A stretch of 64,000 nucleotides of DNA from Omphiscola glabra (GCA_964017045.1 OZ024811.1:10441674-10505673); one strand, 5' to 3'; counted from the stretch's first letter, positions 24,933 to 38,226 are shown. Made by a program: numbers and translations. Notes: a model not told the origin generated them from the letters alone.

Positions 24933-27900
24933 ACCTGAACAAGGGCAACAGATTTTACTCTGTGTTTTTATTTTGTCAAAATTGTTCTTGGCATTTGTGT
25001 GAACTTGCCGCTAGACAATAGAACAACTCACCTGGTCTGTGAGTAGCTGAAAGTTAAATAATTTCAATTCAAAATTGGTAAGAAAACCTTTTTATACACT
25101 TTTTCTTCTTTGTGTGTGAAATACATTAAAATACTACGTTTTTTTTTCAAATTACCTCTATAGGAACTTGAAACTCATAGAAATTGTAATTCCTTCTTCA
25201 GAAGAAAAATAGTTGTACCAATAAATTTAAATGATGGATTATAGGGAAGTATCTGCAGTGGAATGCTAAACAGCTAGAATTGCAATTTTGGACTATTACA
25301 TTTTTTAAAAAAAAAGAAACTTTTTCCATGGCAATAATATTTTTAAAAAAGGGAAATAGTCTTTCTTTCAAATTTAAAAAAATTAATTTTCTATTCTTTC
25401 AATATTCTTTCAATTGATGCATAATATATATATATATTACACAAGTTACAGATCTTGTATAAAACACAACAATATAGTTTAAAAAAGATTAAATTTAACT
25501 CTACTGAACTATGGGGAAGTTCATTTGGATGAGTAATTTGTTTGAGCAGAAGAAACTCACTTTGACGTTTGCAAAATTATTTCGGATGCAAATAATGTCA
25601 TCAGAATTTTAGAAAAAATAAACACAAAAATTTTGTATTCACATAATAAATGGGGCTTTCAGCTTATAAATCTTTTCAAAGTCTTTACGGGATAAACATA
25701 TATAAAAAGTTAAATGTAATTTTAATATAACCATTTAATAAAAGTCCCTAAAGAAATACCAAAGACATTTAACTGAAGTTAACATAGATGCTGTTAAATT
25801 TTATACACATTCTTACCTAATTTTATTACCTACATGTAATTATGTGCAATAAATGTATGGCTAACATTTTTCTTTTCTTTCATGAAAATTGAATAGACAA
25901 CAATATGTTTGGAATGATTTTATTTTTGTGAAACACACACTAAAAATGTCTTTATTGTAATTACTAGTTAGGTGAATAGATATTCATTATTTTAAATCTG
26001 TCAGCCAAACACCATGGCCTTTTTTAAACTCAACTTGTTTGTACACATGCACTGCTACACAGTATACATAAGCTTTTCCTATAAATGTATTTATGCATCT
26101 GGCTGTTTATATTCAGAATTTTAAGTTATGTCTCGATGTAATTATTTATTTGAGAATCATTATCCTTTGTTCGGGTATCTCTTGATGAGGATGACTGTGC
26201 TATGAATTACAGTCCGATTTTTAAAATTACTTGTTACTGTGATATAAGCTGAGTGAAACTTAATGAATTCACATTTCACTGGAACTTCACGGGAGCAAAG
26301 TATAAATATCATAGTGCATTTGTTTGTCATTCACCGCTCACCTAGAATTTAAAGCCAGATCTAGAAATGTGAGGGTGTAATGAAGAGTAGTAATAACAGC
26401 ACCGAGTACTTCATTGTTCACTTACAAACATAACTTTTTTTTAGTACCTACCATTAAGATAGAATTTACAAATACCTTTTTTTTGTTTTTTTAAATTCCA
26501 TATCCAATTAAATTATTTGGTCAATATTTTGTTGACATTCCTTGTGCTGTAGTATCCTGGATAAAAGACCCTACTGTGTTTAACTTTCTCCACAAGCTAG
26601 TTTGTACAAATGGTATTGAAATCCTTTTGATCATTTCAACACCATTACAACACCTGTATATTAATGATTACTGCTTTTAGGAGCTCCCACATAACGACCT
26701 GTATATTTGGTTGGGATTTGCTGATCTCTTCATTGTTCTATTTATTATTGGTTTACCAACTAGTATAACATTATTTAAAGAATTGGTTTTACTGTAATGA
26801 GTTTTCTTTAACTTGAAGTTAACATTTTCTTGTTCAAAATCTAATAAAAAAGGGATGTCTCTAGGATAAAGGGCTGATCGTTGGGTCATTTTTCAATTGA
26901 AAATAAATTTCAATTACATTTTTTTTTCTTCCTTTGTTTAAAATTATTCGTTAAGCAAAATATCTTACTATCAGTATTCATCATTGAACATGTTTCGCAA
27001 AATAAAATTTAGTCAAACTATTAACATTCTTGATGACAAAAAAAAATTATTTTTTTGTTGAAGCTAAATATAAATATGTGCAATAATTATTTTAAAAAAT
27101 ACTTTTGTTGAAATAGTTAAGAGTCATCTAAATTATTGAAAATATTTTTAATTAAGTGTTCAGTTTCAAGGCATTTTTGTTCCTCTGGGCTGAAGCATTT
27201 TTTGTGTGATATATTAAGAACTATCAATCCTTGTTTTGTGATATTATCAAACAATAATTTATCCACGTTTTTGTGTATATATATTGTTTTAAATTTTATC
27301 AGAAAAGAAAGTCATTTATCTGTATTTTAAAAATATTAAATAATTGGTTTAAAACAAACCAAAGTAAAAAATTATTAATTTAAAATTATTGAATTTTATA
27401 TGTTTTAAATAATATGTATAATGTTGTATCGCTAACTTGTAAAAGGAAAGTCATTTAAAAATAATTTGTGTGTACCTGAACTACTTGTCAATGAATTATG
27501 TTTTGGAAAGGATTCGAATTATTGATAGTCATATGAATTTATTGATTAAATAATGAATGCTTTCAATATTTAATGGGTCACACTAGATTTTAAGCTTCAC
27601 CTTAAATGTTGATGTAAACATATGATTTGCTAGGGAAAAAAAATGTTTAATGATTCAAGAAAAGGATCAGATTAAATGCAATCAAACAAGATTACATTTT
27701 TTATTCCAGTAAACCCATGAGTTACCAATACCGTACCACATTTTATTGTCATTTAAAATTTTTTTTTTTTACTTATTCAACACTGGTGTGCAAAACTTTT
27801 ATATAGAAATCCAAACACTTAATATTAATACCCACATAAAAGTCCATACATTTATTATATTTGCATTCAGTTGTGTTACTGACTTGCCCTCACATAATTT

Positions 27901-28010
27901 CTCATCATAATCATTTTTATTTGCTATGTTTTCCTTTATTGAGATTCACTCAATGTACCAAAGTAATTCATTTGGTTATAAATTGGTCTCCATTCTTTCT
28001 TTATAGGTAA
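24933..28010. other. 3' UTR and flank of gene B
   Basis: AT-rich, no supported gene. AATAAA at 25848-25853 is one plausible polyadenylation signal about 0.9 kb past the stop; earlier candidates such as CAATAAATTT near 25220 also exist. Confidence 0.45.
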
Positions 28011-28099
28011 ATATATATATATATGTATATATATATTTATGTATATATATATATGTATATATATATATGTAATATATGTATATATATATGTGTATATAT
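28011..28099. repeat. TATATATG-type microsatellite
   Basis: Alternating TA with regularly spaced G interruptions, giving alternating ATATGTAT blocks. Confidence 0.9.
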
Positions 28100-28201
28100 A
28101 AACAGTCCAACATTTTAAGACAATTAACATCCGTAAGAATAGCTCCCCTAAATAATTAGCATTTTTCATACTATTTACTTATCTTCTACTCAATTTACTA
28201 A

Positions 28202-28590
28202 TGGACTACGATTAGTCGATTGTTTTGTCACGTGATACGTGTAAAAACAAGTAATACTTCCGGTAGGCTGTCTGCAACACACTAGTCGCTCACAAATTTT
28301 TCTTCAAACAACTTTCTTCCTTTAATCATGACTGAATTATAATTATTGTCACATTTATTGAATGTCATTTAAAGAAACTGCGTGTATTCAAGAATATTTT
28401 GAAAAGTAAAATTTTAATAAACACTGGGGAAGCGCTGATGGAGACAAACATTTTGCTTTAGATTTAATGATAATGGCAATGGCTGATCAGCTGTTTATCT
28501 GTTGTTATGTGTTGTTATGTGTAGCAGAAAGCCTACTAATGGCTGGTACGTATCACGTGACAAAACAAGGAAGTGACTAATCGTAGTCCA
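28202..28590. mobile_element. 389-bp MITE with CACGTG-containing termini
   Basis: Both ends begin TGGACTACGATTAGTC. After a short unequal gap both continue TTTTGTCACGTGATACGT in inverted orientation. No transposase frame. A target duplication is not obvious. Confidence 0.8.
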
Positions 28591-29188
28591 TTGACACAAG
28601 CTTTTTTTTTTAAAGATAATAATTATTTTGTAATATCAAATTTATTTGGTTATTACATATATTTTATTCTTTCAACATGTCTTTTTCTGCATGAGTTTCT
28701 CTTTGTGTTTAGTTGTTCATTTTTAGTTTCTACAAAAATATGCATTCAGCATGTTAATGTGTTTTTACCTGCATGCCAATTTATCTAACTTTTTTTATTA
28801 AAAAAATGTCAACCTACACTTTTATAACCATACTCTTGTCATTTATCTTGATATTGTTCTAATAATTAGTCAGTTGCTTGTAGTGTCTAGTCTTTTACTG
28901 TATTCTATGTTCATGTAAAGTAAGCAACACATAGCCCCCCCCTGTTTTTATGCAATTTGTAAACATGTTTGACATGAAATCCACCTTTTATGTGTACAGA
29001 AACATCCATTGTCTATCCCAACATTGTCCTAGAGAAATTATGATATATCAGGGCAGCTTTTGGTAACGTAACAGGGCTGTGGATTTTAAGTCTCAGTGTT
29101 AGTTAAATTTATCCACGACTCTTTACAATACCTCAGAGTACCCATTCTTATGTTGAAAAAATATCTTCCATCAAGTACATCATATGGG
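28591..29188. other. Non-coding stretch
   Basis: AT-rich intergenic sequence with nothing recognisable. Confidence 0.5.
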
Positions 29189-29796
29189 CTGAACTGGGGT
29201 TGGTGGTCTGAGCTGGTGATGGTAGTCTAAACTGGGGTTGGTGGTCTGAGCTGGTGATGGTAGTCTAAACTGGGGTTGGTGGTCTGAGCTGGTGATGGTA
29301 GTCTAAACTGGGGTTGGTGGTCTGACCTCGAGTTGGTGGTCTGACCTCGAGTTGGTGGTCTGACCTCGAGTTGGTGGTCTGACCTCGAGTTGGTGGTCTG
29401 ACCTCAAGTTGGTGGTCTGACCTCAAGTTGGTGGTCTGACCTCAAGTTGGTGGTCTGACCTCAAGTTGGTGGTCTGACCTCAAGTTGGTGGTCTGACCTA
29501 GAGTTGGTTGTCTGACCTCGAGTTGGTGGTCTGACCTGGAGTTGGTGGTCTGACCTCAAGTTGGTGGTCTGACCTCGAGCTGGTGGTCTGACCTCGAGTT
29601 GGTGATCTGACCTCAAGTTGGTGGTCTGACCTCAAGTTGGTGGTCTGACCTCGAGTTGGTGGTCTGACCTCGAGTTGGTGGTCTGACCTCGAGCTGGTGG
29701 TCTGACCTCGAGTTGGTGGTCTGACCTCGAGTTGGTGGTCTGACCTCGAGTTGGTGGTCTGACCTCGAGTTGGTGGTCTGACCTCGAGTTGGTGGT
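29189..29796. repeat. 20-bp minisatellite with a compound left flank
   Basis: From about 29325 the unit AGTTGGTGGTCTGACCTCGA repeats over 20 times, with CTCGAG/CTCAAG variants interspersed. To the left a longer unit (GAGCTGGTGATGGTAGTCTA plus a partial 20-mer) repeats about three times. The variant order gives a readable internal map. Confidence 0.95.
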
Positions 29797-30313
29797 CCAA
29801 TGTACAACAATGGTGCTGGCTCAAGAGCTTTGATTTAAAAAGATCTGGTTGACAGCAAGGGTTTATGTTGATGATGTGTACTCTTCCTGATGTTAAGGTG
29901 TATGTGTACTTAACTAAGTGTCTTTGTTTGGGCTTGAGACATAAATGCACTGTCCCACGGGTATCTGCAGCACTTTGGGGGGAAACAAAGAGGCAAACAG
30001 CTGTATGATGATCTCATTCACACAACATTGGTGGTTTTATATAATATGTTTGTCACTTGTTGTAAACATTTCATCAGTCACATAAACCCTTTTTTTGGTA
30101 TTATTTAGAATTGGATGTAAGTTCAGATTTCAAAAATTATTCTTTTTCTTTAAGAATAAATATGGCAGCCGAGAATCAACATACCCTCAATAGAAATATA
30201 TCAGTCTGAGTTAATTTATATATGATAAATTCAGTGAAAAATGTGTAGTTTTATCAGGCTTTTTATTCTATGGTAATGGCGTCTGTACTAATAATAAGCT
30301 ATTAAGTCTAAAG

Positions 30314-30486
30314 CAGCGTTTCCCGACGGAGCGGTGGACGAGTTTCAAAATGGCACCAGGGACTGATGCGGGACTTATTAATACTATTTTCTTTTTATTT
30401 GACCATAAATAATGTTGTGTGGACCGGCAGTAGCGTTAGGCTCACAGACTGATACCAGACAGCTGACCAACATTTGGGAAATGCTG
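30314..30486. mobile_element. 173-bp hAT-type MITE with 8-bp target duplication
   Basis: Starts CAGCGTTTCCC, ends GGGAAATGCTG. Flanked by GTCTAAAG (30306-30313) and GTCTAGAG (30487-30494), 7 of 8 identical and fitting the hAT nTnnnnAn preference. Confidence 0.8.
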
Positions 30487-30650
30487 GTCTAGAGTCTAGA
30501 GTACTAGTAGCTGGACTAGGCTATTTAGTCTTGGGTACTTGTATCTGTACTAAGCTATTAAGTCCAGGGTACTTGTATCTGTACTAAGCTATTAAGTCTA
30601 GAGTACTTTTACTTGTATCTGTACTAAGCTATTAAGTCTAGAGTACCAGA
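30487..30650. repeat. Tandem repeat CTGTACTAAGCTATTAAGTC
   Basis: Three to four units of 35-45 bp containing TACTTGTATCTGTACTAAGC. The upstream target site of the neighbouring hAT MITE lies in the same sequence type. Confidence 0.8.
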
Positions 30651-31358
30651 CAAAGTAACAGAAATTCTTTGTACTTCAGGTTTTTTTGAAATTAAAATTT
30701 TTCTTAAATTGGTTATATTATAAATTTTAACAAGTCACATTTTTTAAATTATCAATTATGTAATCAGAAATTTTTAACTTGTATTATTATATATTTGATC
30801 ACTGTATATCCAACAATTTGTTCTTTTAACTAATAACAGAATTACCATCTTTTATCATCATTTATCTTCTCAGAAATTCCCATAATTTATTGCTTATTTG
30901 ATCAACCATTTCCAGCTTTTATTTATTTTATCAGTAATTCCCCTTTGTTATTCACCTTAAATTAACTGCTACAAGTCTATTTGATCACAACTTAATCAAA
31001 AAGTTAATTTTGTTAATAAGATACTTTAGATACCACAAAAATGCTACCCTTCTAGAAACTGATGATTGGTTAGTTTTTCTTGTTGTTTTTTTTTTACAAT
31101 TAAAAATATTTTATTTTAATGGTTTATTATCTTAGTCAGCAATGAAAAAACAAAAACAAAACAAAAGTAGTTATTATGCATGATTGATGTTCATTTATAT
31201 AAAACTGATATTATCTTTGTCTTTCCATTTGTAAACGGAACCACAGTTGTTGCCAGGCTCTGTTGAATTTTCAACCCATAAAAATATGTTTAAGGTTTTG
31301 AATTTTAACTTTATCAAATGGAGAGACATCTTGGTATGAAAAAAAACCCACAAACATT

Positions 31359-31605
31359 TGAAGGGTTCAAGGGAAAAACCAGTGATGTCAATTTTTCGAA
31401 ATTTGCCAGTTATCTCCCGTGTGGCTACATTTCATTCAATAGAATAATATGACACAAAAGTCCAACTGAAAAAGCAGCGTAGTCAATCAATAAATATTTA
31501 GACATTTTAATTTTGATACTTTTATGAGGAATTTTCAAACTTTATTATCAATTTTCTCAAAACTCTCAAAACCTGACATCACTGGTTTTTCCCTTGAGCC
31601 CTTCA
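31359..31605. mobile_element. 247-bp MITE with TGAAGGG termini
   Basis: TGAAGGGTTCAAGGGAAAAA at left and TTTTTCCCTTGAGCCCTTCA at right are near-perfect inverted repeats, extended by CCAGTGATGTCA / TGACATCACTGG. Similar size and outer bases to the element at 9216. Confidence 0.8.
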
Positions 31606-34006
31606 TTTGCTTTGATCATGGAAGTCCTTTCATGATAGGACATGGAGTTCATACATGTCGGGACATGTAGGTCCTACATGACAGGAGAGTGACTACACTT
31701 CTGTTTAATTTTTTCCCTTCTGCTTTAGTCATGTATCCTTCTCATTTTTTAATACTTAACACGTAATCTAAGGACAGTTTTTTTTTACTCTAGCAGTGTT
31801 TTGGTCATGTGATGGCACCAACTGTTGTTCCCTGTACACATTAATTAGAGAGGATTGCACCTGCTCTCACCCCCTAACATAGCATGATTTTAAAAAAATC
31901 TTGATGTAGTCTTTGACTGTTATTATTATTTTTTTACATCCATATTTAGGGATAACTGTTTAATAATAATAAAAGAAACTATTGGTTTAAACCATGTAGT
32001 GTTGTGAGTTGTTTTATTTCCTTGTCTGTGGGACTAGTGAATGATATTGACTTAGTGCATTAGTTTGTCACTGTCTGTGCGTCTATGACAGGTTTTGTGA
32101 GATAGAAAATTAACGTGTGTAGTGCCTGATTAAGACCTCCAGAGGTCCCTAGTGTTTCCTCGTCCCTGGGGGAGGCGATTCTATGAGGTGGGGTGGGGAC
32201 GACCAACCCAGTGAGCAGAGGCCTAAAATTATATTAATTACGGTGACTAATTTTTGTTGTTTTTACCATGTCAGTAATGCTTTTTTGGATCTGTGTCCTG
32301 TTTTTTCGTGAGCTGAAACCATCACAGTACAGTTTATGATTACAAAAAAGGTAGAATAGATATATATCTTTTTATTTGGTATCCGTCCGTTACAATGTGA
32401 CGATGGTGTAGACTTCGCAGGGCGAAATCACAAGGCCTGGGATTTTACTTTTAGGAGGATTAAGCCGGTGCCCTATACAGCAAGTCACCTCACTACACTC
32501 ATTTGGGTAACAAAAACCAAAGAATAAGATGTGTGGGTGATGCAGCTTGGCACCAGTAGCGTCACAGGAGTTGCTGGAATTTTTAATTGTGTTAAAGTCA
32601 TACCGCTTATGGGGCTCCATCTCAGGGTTTGAATCCAGAGTTTACTTCGATGACTTGCTATCCAAGGTTAACGACGCCGAGTCCAATCCACCCAGTGTGC
32701 TGATGATGTTTTTGCTAGTCCAGGCTTTTGCTGAGGTTTGAACTCTAGACTAGTCCACAAGCTTGTGACTGACTCACTTTAGATTGCTCGGCTACCCAGC
32801 ACCCAAAATGATATATACTTGCCTAAATAAATGACACAGCTTAAAGAAATATAAATAATATAATTAATCCAACTTGGCAACACACTTTTTTGACAGAAGA
32901 TCTCTCCGTAATATGTCTGATAGTTCTTAATTTTTAGACACCCATGGCTACAAACCGACGAAAGTGTGTCTTTGATGGTGAGTTAGTTTCAACGACAGAA
33001 GAGTTCTCCTTATAATCGCAAATGGCTGTTAATTTTCGGGACAACAATGTCAATGTCACGAAACGATTTTAAATGTCCTGGTTAAATTAGAGAAAGTTAT
33101 CACTAATCAAAATTGATGTATGAGTTTGGGGGGGGGGGGCACAAAAAGAAAAGGTAATAGATAGAACATTACAGATAGAGCGTTACCAGTACTTACAAAT
33201 TAATACAAAGAAAGAACACGGACGAAAGTTAATGAGGTAGCGAAATAGGAAACATATGGTATATAATGTATGTAATCTTAATAACATACACGACAAACGT
33301 GTCGGCCAAACGCCTACTGAAGCTCATCTGAATTTCACCTAGTTCAGGAACAAGGGTGGTGTTAACTTGGGAGGGGGGTATATCAATGGTGCCCCCCGCC
33401 CCCACCCGAGCGGCATTTTTCCCCCTCTATAATGTGGGGCTGGATTTTCGGCCTACTGCAGAGTTGTTGTTTTTTTTTTTTGCGGTGGGTCCAAGTGTTA
33501 CAAAAAAAAGAGTTAACTTCTTGTTTTCTATTACATGCAACGGAAATCTAATGCCGTAGTGAAAGTGCATTGCTTTCGTCAACCGTTTGTGTCAGCGATT
33601 AACTCATCGATAGGAACTGGCAGTTGCCGGATCCCGGAATAGAGATGACGTTGTACACAAATCCGTCGACAGAGAAGATACTTTATAACAAAGAATTACG
33701 AAACAAAAGTCAAGGTATAACAAAAATAGCAAAAGCTTCATGAGCCAGGCTTGGGAAACTACAGTCGCAGTATAACGGCAATAGCAATACCTTCCTGTAC
33801 CAGGCTACGGAAAAGACTCACAGGCACACACATGACCGAAGTGACAGGACGGCCCATACACAGTTCTGTGTGGTGTGCAGCCACAGAAAAAAAAAATGAG
33901 AAAAAGCAATGACATTAAAAAAAGATAATTATTTTAAAAATAAAAAAATTAAGAACTATGTACCGGAGTTCAGACGTTGTGCACGAAGCTCGCTGTTGTG
34001 ACAGAG
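31606..34006. other. Intergenic stretch with a dispersed repeat
   Basis: No gene. About 32545-32760 contains GGGTTTGAATCCAGAG, which resembles a polymerase III B box, followed by TGACTTGCTATCCAAGG and CCAGGCTTTTGCTGAGG. Diverged forms of the latter phrases recur at 41195-41315, so a SINE-like or other dispersed repeat is possible. Polymorphic G/C-rich patches near 33370-33450 share phrases with transposons further right. Confidence 0.4.
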
Positions 34007-34191
34007 CAGTGGCGTAGTGAGGGGGGGCAAGGGGGGCATCATGCCCCGGGCGCTACTCACAAAGGGGCGCCAAATGGTATATTTTATTATAATATTGTAT
34101 GGTTTTCGAATAGGGGGGGCGCTAAAAAGGTATTGGGGGGCGCTAAAAAGGTATTGTGCCCCGGGCGCGAGTTAAGCTCGCTACGCCACTT
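34007..34191. mobile_element. hAT-like MITE (CAGTGGCGTAG termini), copy 1
   Basis: CAGTGGCGTAGTGAG at left and CTCGCTACGCCACT at right, with the same GCGCCC-rich interior as 41477-41645. Candidate 8-bp flanks TGACAGAG and ATACAGAG match at 6 of 8 positions. An interior GGGGGGCGCTAAAAAGGTAT segment is duplicated. Confidence 0.75.
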
Positions 34192-36519
34192 ATACAGAGG
34201 AACTCAAACAAGGACTGCACCGAATAATAGTCGCCTCCCCATAAAGAGAAAAAAATCAACTTTTTTATCGGAGTTCAGACGTTACGCGGGAAGCTTGCTG
34301 CGTGACAGTTTTTTCACCCACTTACTTAGTACTATTAATATAACATGTGGATTTGGGGGGGGGGGCGGTTTTGTAGAGGAAGTAGGACGCACCAGAAGCA
34401 ATATATATATATATATAAGATATGATTATTTTCACATATGTCTGCAGTTGTATATTGTATTTTTCGGTATTTTGTTATATTTTACAGTTTTATGTCATGT
34501 CTCTACATCTGGTACTCAGTTATATGTAAACTTTCCACCAAAAGTCGCCAGATACTAATCGTCCTGCTCTCACTACAGGGGCGGTAACTTTAGAAGGCAT
34601 TAGCGAACACACAGGGAATTTCCCTTAGGACGTGTGTCCCCCCCATTCGTTTATTTCATAAATATTCATAAGATATATCCGTGTGATCGCCTCGTCTAAA
34701 CAGGGACTACTATATCTTACTACGGTATTACAAAGGGAAAGGGGTCCAGTTATTTTCAGTTCTGAGATGTTGGACTTATGCCCCGGGGCCGGCGGGGCGT
34801 TACCTGAAAATTTCGCGCACCCCCCCTTTCACCGTTACAGCAATATATTGGACCGCCCTGTAAATCATATGCATATCCATACTAGCAGAAAACCCGTGCT
34901 ACGCTGCGATGTTAAAGGGAATTACAAATAGAGTAGCATGTAGTTTTCTTGGTCTTGTCTTTGTATGATTCTGTTGAGTTGAAGTATATATAAATATACC
35001 AAAACCTTTTATTAATACCGGTAATGGCTTTGGCATTCGGATTACCCTGTGGGATGCTGATGTAGTAACATAGTCTCCATCGCAGAGCGTACTGGAAAGC
35101 GCCGTAAGCTGAACGACTTTCGCTGTTCTGCATCAACTTAGTTTCTCCGCTGTGAACAATAATTTATGTCTCGCTTTTCAAACTCCTGGCCCAGAAGTAC
35201 TAAAGCGAACTAGCTTGTTGTTGGGATGTTACATTGAACCCATTCGTCCGAATGCAGGTTTTCCCGCCAGAATGAATCACAAACTATGTCCATTCTGAAT
35301 GTTTCAATACAGCTTTAACATCTTTTATGTATAGTAATTATGAGCGTGCAGCATTTTGTAAAGCTGGCCATTAAAGTGAAAAATGATTCTGAGACTAAGC
35401 CGGTTAGTGAACCACGTCCTCTAACCCAACCATGGAATCCACAGACTGATATCTCAGTAGGAAGTTGATCCAAGAAGAATCATCAATGTTTGCTGCCGTA
35501 TTGTTTTTAGTGTGTAAGAACAGCTCTTTCCTTAAAGCCAAACAAGTTATAAATGTGTACATGTCTGATTATTTATTTTCATTCAATGTCAACTTTGGCA
35601 ACTTCACAGAGAGTATTTTTCTGAAGTCACCAGCCAGTAGTATGTCAATCCCATCCAAAAGACATCTCCTGATGTCCCGAAGAGTTTTGTCAATGCTTCC
35701 TACTCTCTCTCGCCCCCCCCCCCCTTTTTTTTTCCTGTTATGAGCCATGGTGCAGATCCCAAACAATTATCTTCCGGAAATGCCAGTTCTGTATGGAACT
35801 TGGAAGAAATTTTGCACGAAGTAGCCTCAGACTCAGGGTGATTTGAGTTGAGAGACATATTGAAGGCTGAGTGAGTTGTCTTTCCACCGCTCAACAAAGT
35901 GGCTGTTATACACGAACTTAAATGCCATACACGAGGAAGCTACAGAAACCGGGTGGTTTGGAGGGTGGAAAGGGGGGGGGGTGGAAAGCACCTATTAAAA
36001 ATCGTATACAGTGCGTTACTTGATACCCTCGCTGTGTAACCATTGCAACCAGTGAAATATCCACTTCAGTACCAGGCATAAAAAACATTGTGAATCCCCT
36101 CTTCCTACATATAGGAGCCAGAATGATCAATATTAATTGATCGCGGGCCCTTAATATATAGAAGAAGAATGAATGTTTTGTCAGTTAACTTTAGCCGATG
36201 GGCAGTTCACGCATTGTTTGGTGGGCTATAGCTAGCAGGAAGTCCCTTTCGCACGTCGCAGCTTGTGCTCCCAAATTTTCTTTATCTAAATGTGTATGTC
36301 CAGAGCTCACGTCATTCTGTGACGTCACGTAGTTGTAACGATAGCATAACTCGTAAGGTAGGGGAACATTATATAAAAGGACTTTATATTAAAGGCCAGT
36401 ATTATCGGCCACCAGCAGAATTGTTTTTTCGTGAAAGGGGTGACAAAAAGCTTGGCTCACCCCGAGCGGCACCTTAGCTACGCCACTAGGTGCACCTCGA
36501 TTATTTATCTCCATGCGCT
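34192..36519. other. Transposon-rich intergenic stretch, no gene supported
   Basis: Contains a second copy of GGAGTTCAGACGTT (33967 and 34270), a dispersed repeat in 35960-36245 sharing CATTGTTTGGYGGGCTATAG with 47310-47445, and a transposon end ...TTAGCTACGCCACTA at 36472-36488. Confidence 0.45.
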
Positions 36520-36765
36520 ATTTGAGATATACTACATTATAATACTACATTCTAAACGTGCACACACCAATGCTTTTATTGGTAGGTTTATTAACTACAT
36601 TCTAAACGTGGATCCACCAATGCCTTTATTGGTAGGAGATACTACATTCTAATACTACATTCTAAACGTGCACCACCAATGCCTTTATTGGTAGGAGATA
36701 CTACATTCTAATACTACATTCTAAACGTGCACTCACCAATGCCTTTATTGGTAGGTTTATTTTGT
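36520..36765. repeat. Tandem repeat of about 60 bp
   Basis: Four copies of a unit containing ATACTACATTCTAAACGTGC and CACCAATGCCTTTATTGGTA. The latter part is itself a small hairpin (CCAATGC...TTATTGG). Confidence 0.85.
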
Positions 36766-36967
36766 CTCGAGCCATATAGGTCTACGACCTCAATATAAAA
36801 TTAAAAAAAAAATACTTGAGGACCGTCGCACAATGTTTTAGTTACCATAAACATATGGATTACTATAGTGCCATAGGACTTGCTGGGATGGGGGAGGTCA
36901 TTTATGCGCATATTCCTCATGTTTTAGTACAAGCCGGAAGTACAAGGATGGTTTGATAAAATAGTAG

Positions 36968-37175
36968 TATATGAAGACAGAGATAGTGTTAGAGAGAGAT
37001 AGAGAGATAGATAGATAGAGAGAGAGAAGAGATATAGAGAGGGAAAGAGAGAGATAGAGAAAGTGTAAGAGAGAGAGATATTTAAAGAGGTAGGGAGAAA
37101 GTGTGTGAGAGAGAAAGTGTAAGAGAGAGAGATATTTAAAGAGGTAGGGAGAAAGTGTGTGAGAGAGAAAGAGAT
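36968..37175. repeat. Polypurine (GA) tract with internal duplication
   Basis: Almost pure purine on the plus strand. A segment GAGAGATATTTAAAGAGGTA plus flanks occurs twice. The 191-codon minus-strand frame here is an artefact of this composition. Confidence 0.9.
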
Positions 37176-37184
37176 TACATATCA

Positions 37185-37459
37185 GGGGCGATTTTAGAAA
37201 GACGTGTGCAATAACTATAGTACTTTTCACATACATTTTCGTCGCCCCCCCCACCAAATGTTGTAGATAAAACTGGGGGTCGGGAGTTGAGGTCCAAAGG
37301 TCTGGGGTATAGGGGGTGGGGGTCCGCAATGAGAGGCACTTTTTACTTGACTTTCTACTGGGGGTGGCATTTTCGGCCAACTGCAGAGTTTTTCCGTGAA
37401 ATGGGGCTACAAGAATATTGACCCGCCCCGGGGTGGCACAAAAACTTTCTACGCCACTG
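37185..37459. mobile_element. DNA transposon remnant ending CTACGCCACTG
   Basis: Shares GGCATTTTCGGCCAACTGCA, a GGGTGGCACAAAAA-type phrase and the right end TACGCCACTG with sequences near 36400-36487 and 38535-38687. The left limit is uncertain. Confidence 0.5.
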
Positions 37460-38159
37460 ACCCCCTCCCCCAACCATTACCAATGTCGGCTCTTTTGGGA
37501 TCACATTCCGTTAAAAATATTTGTACGATAATGATCCCCAACCAAGCTTTTTTTCATCTGAACAAGAGTTTAATGACGTCATCGTTCAGAGAGCCAACGG
37601 CGACAGAAATGATGAAATACATTTTAATAAATTGTTTGATGTATATAACTCAGCTTACAGGTTTAATGTAACGTAACGACTCAATTTAAGGCACTGTACT
37701 GCAGCATGTAATGTAACGACTCAATTTAAGGCACTATACATGTGTAACTACTTTAAGTGCACCCTCTGTGTATTGACTGAAAGTCTCGCGCTCCCCCCCC
37801 CCCCCAAAAAAAACAACTGGTTGAGATGGATGCAAAGTTAATGGCCGTGTTGGTGACGTACGACGTACAGTCTCGTTAACTACTTTAGAAAGTTGTACTC
37901 TTGTCTCACACCCATTTTGGGTTGGAGATTGTGAGCCCAAATCGATCAGATTTACAGGCAGTCGGGGAAACGGACAGGTTTTGTGGGAGTTGAGGGAGGA
38001 GATTAGGGTAGTGGGAGGGGGTGTTAGCAAGGGCGGGATAATCTGATAGGCGTGTGTTACAATCATGGATTACTTTTTGCTTGTTTCTCGCGATGAATCC
38101 TCTCAACCCGTTGGTTAGACTACAATTATAATCTCGACTTGTCTTTTCACATCGTCAGC

Positions 38160-38185
38160 TCTCTCTCTCTCCGGGGCTATAGAAG

Positions 38186-38218
<33 letters not shown>

Positions 38219-38226
38219 TCTCTCTG
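38160..38226. repeat. CT and AATC microsatellite
   Basis: CTCTCTCTCTC runs on both sides of seven CAAT/AATC units. Confidence 0.9.

Noticed and set aside
29325..29796. CRISPR-like appearance of evenly spaced repeats
   Set aside because: Units are head to tail with no unique spacers, and the genome is eukaryotic.
29498..29950. 150-residue minus-strand frame with SRSDHQLEVRPPTRGQTTN-type repeats
   Set aside because: Produced by the 20-bp minisatellite; no start context, splice support or family.
32545..32760. Functional tRNA gene around the B-box-like GGGTTTGAATCCAGAG
   Set aside because: No cloverleaf or anticodon arm could be folded; at most a SINE-like remnant.
33977..34558. 193-residue plus-strand frame
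   Set aside because: Runs through a hAT-like MITE and an AT microsatellite; no protein signature.
36898..37473. 191-residue minus-strand frame
   Set aside because: Ser/Leu/Tyr-rich translation of a polypurine tract.
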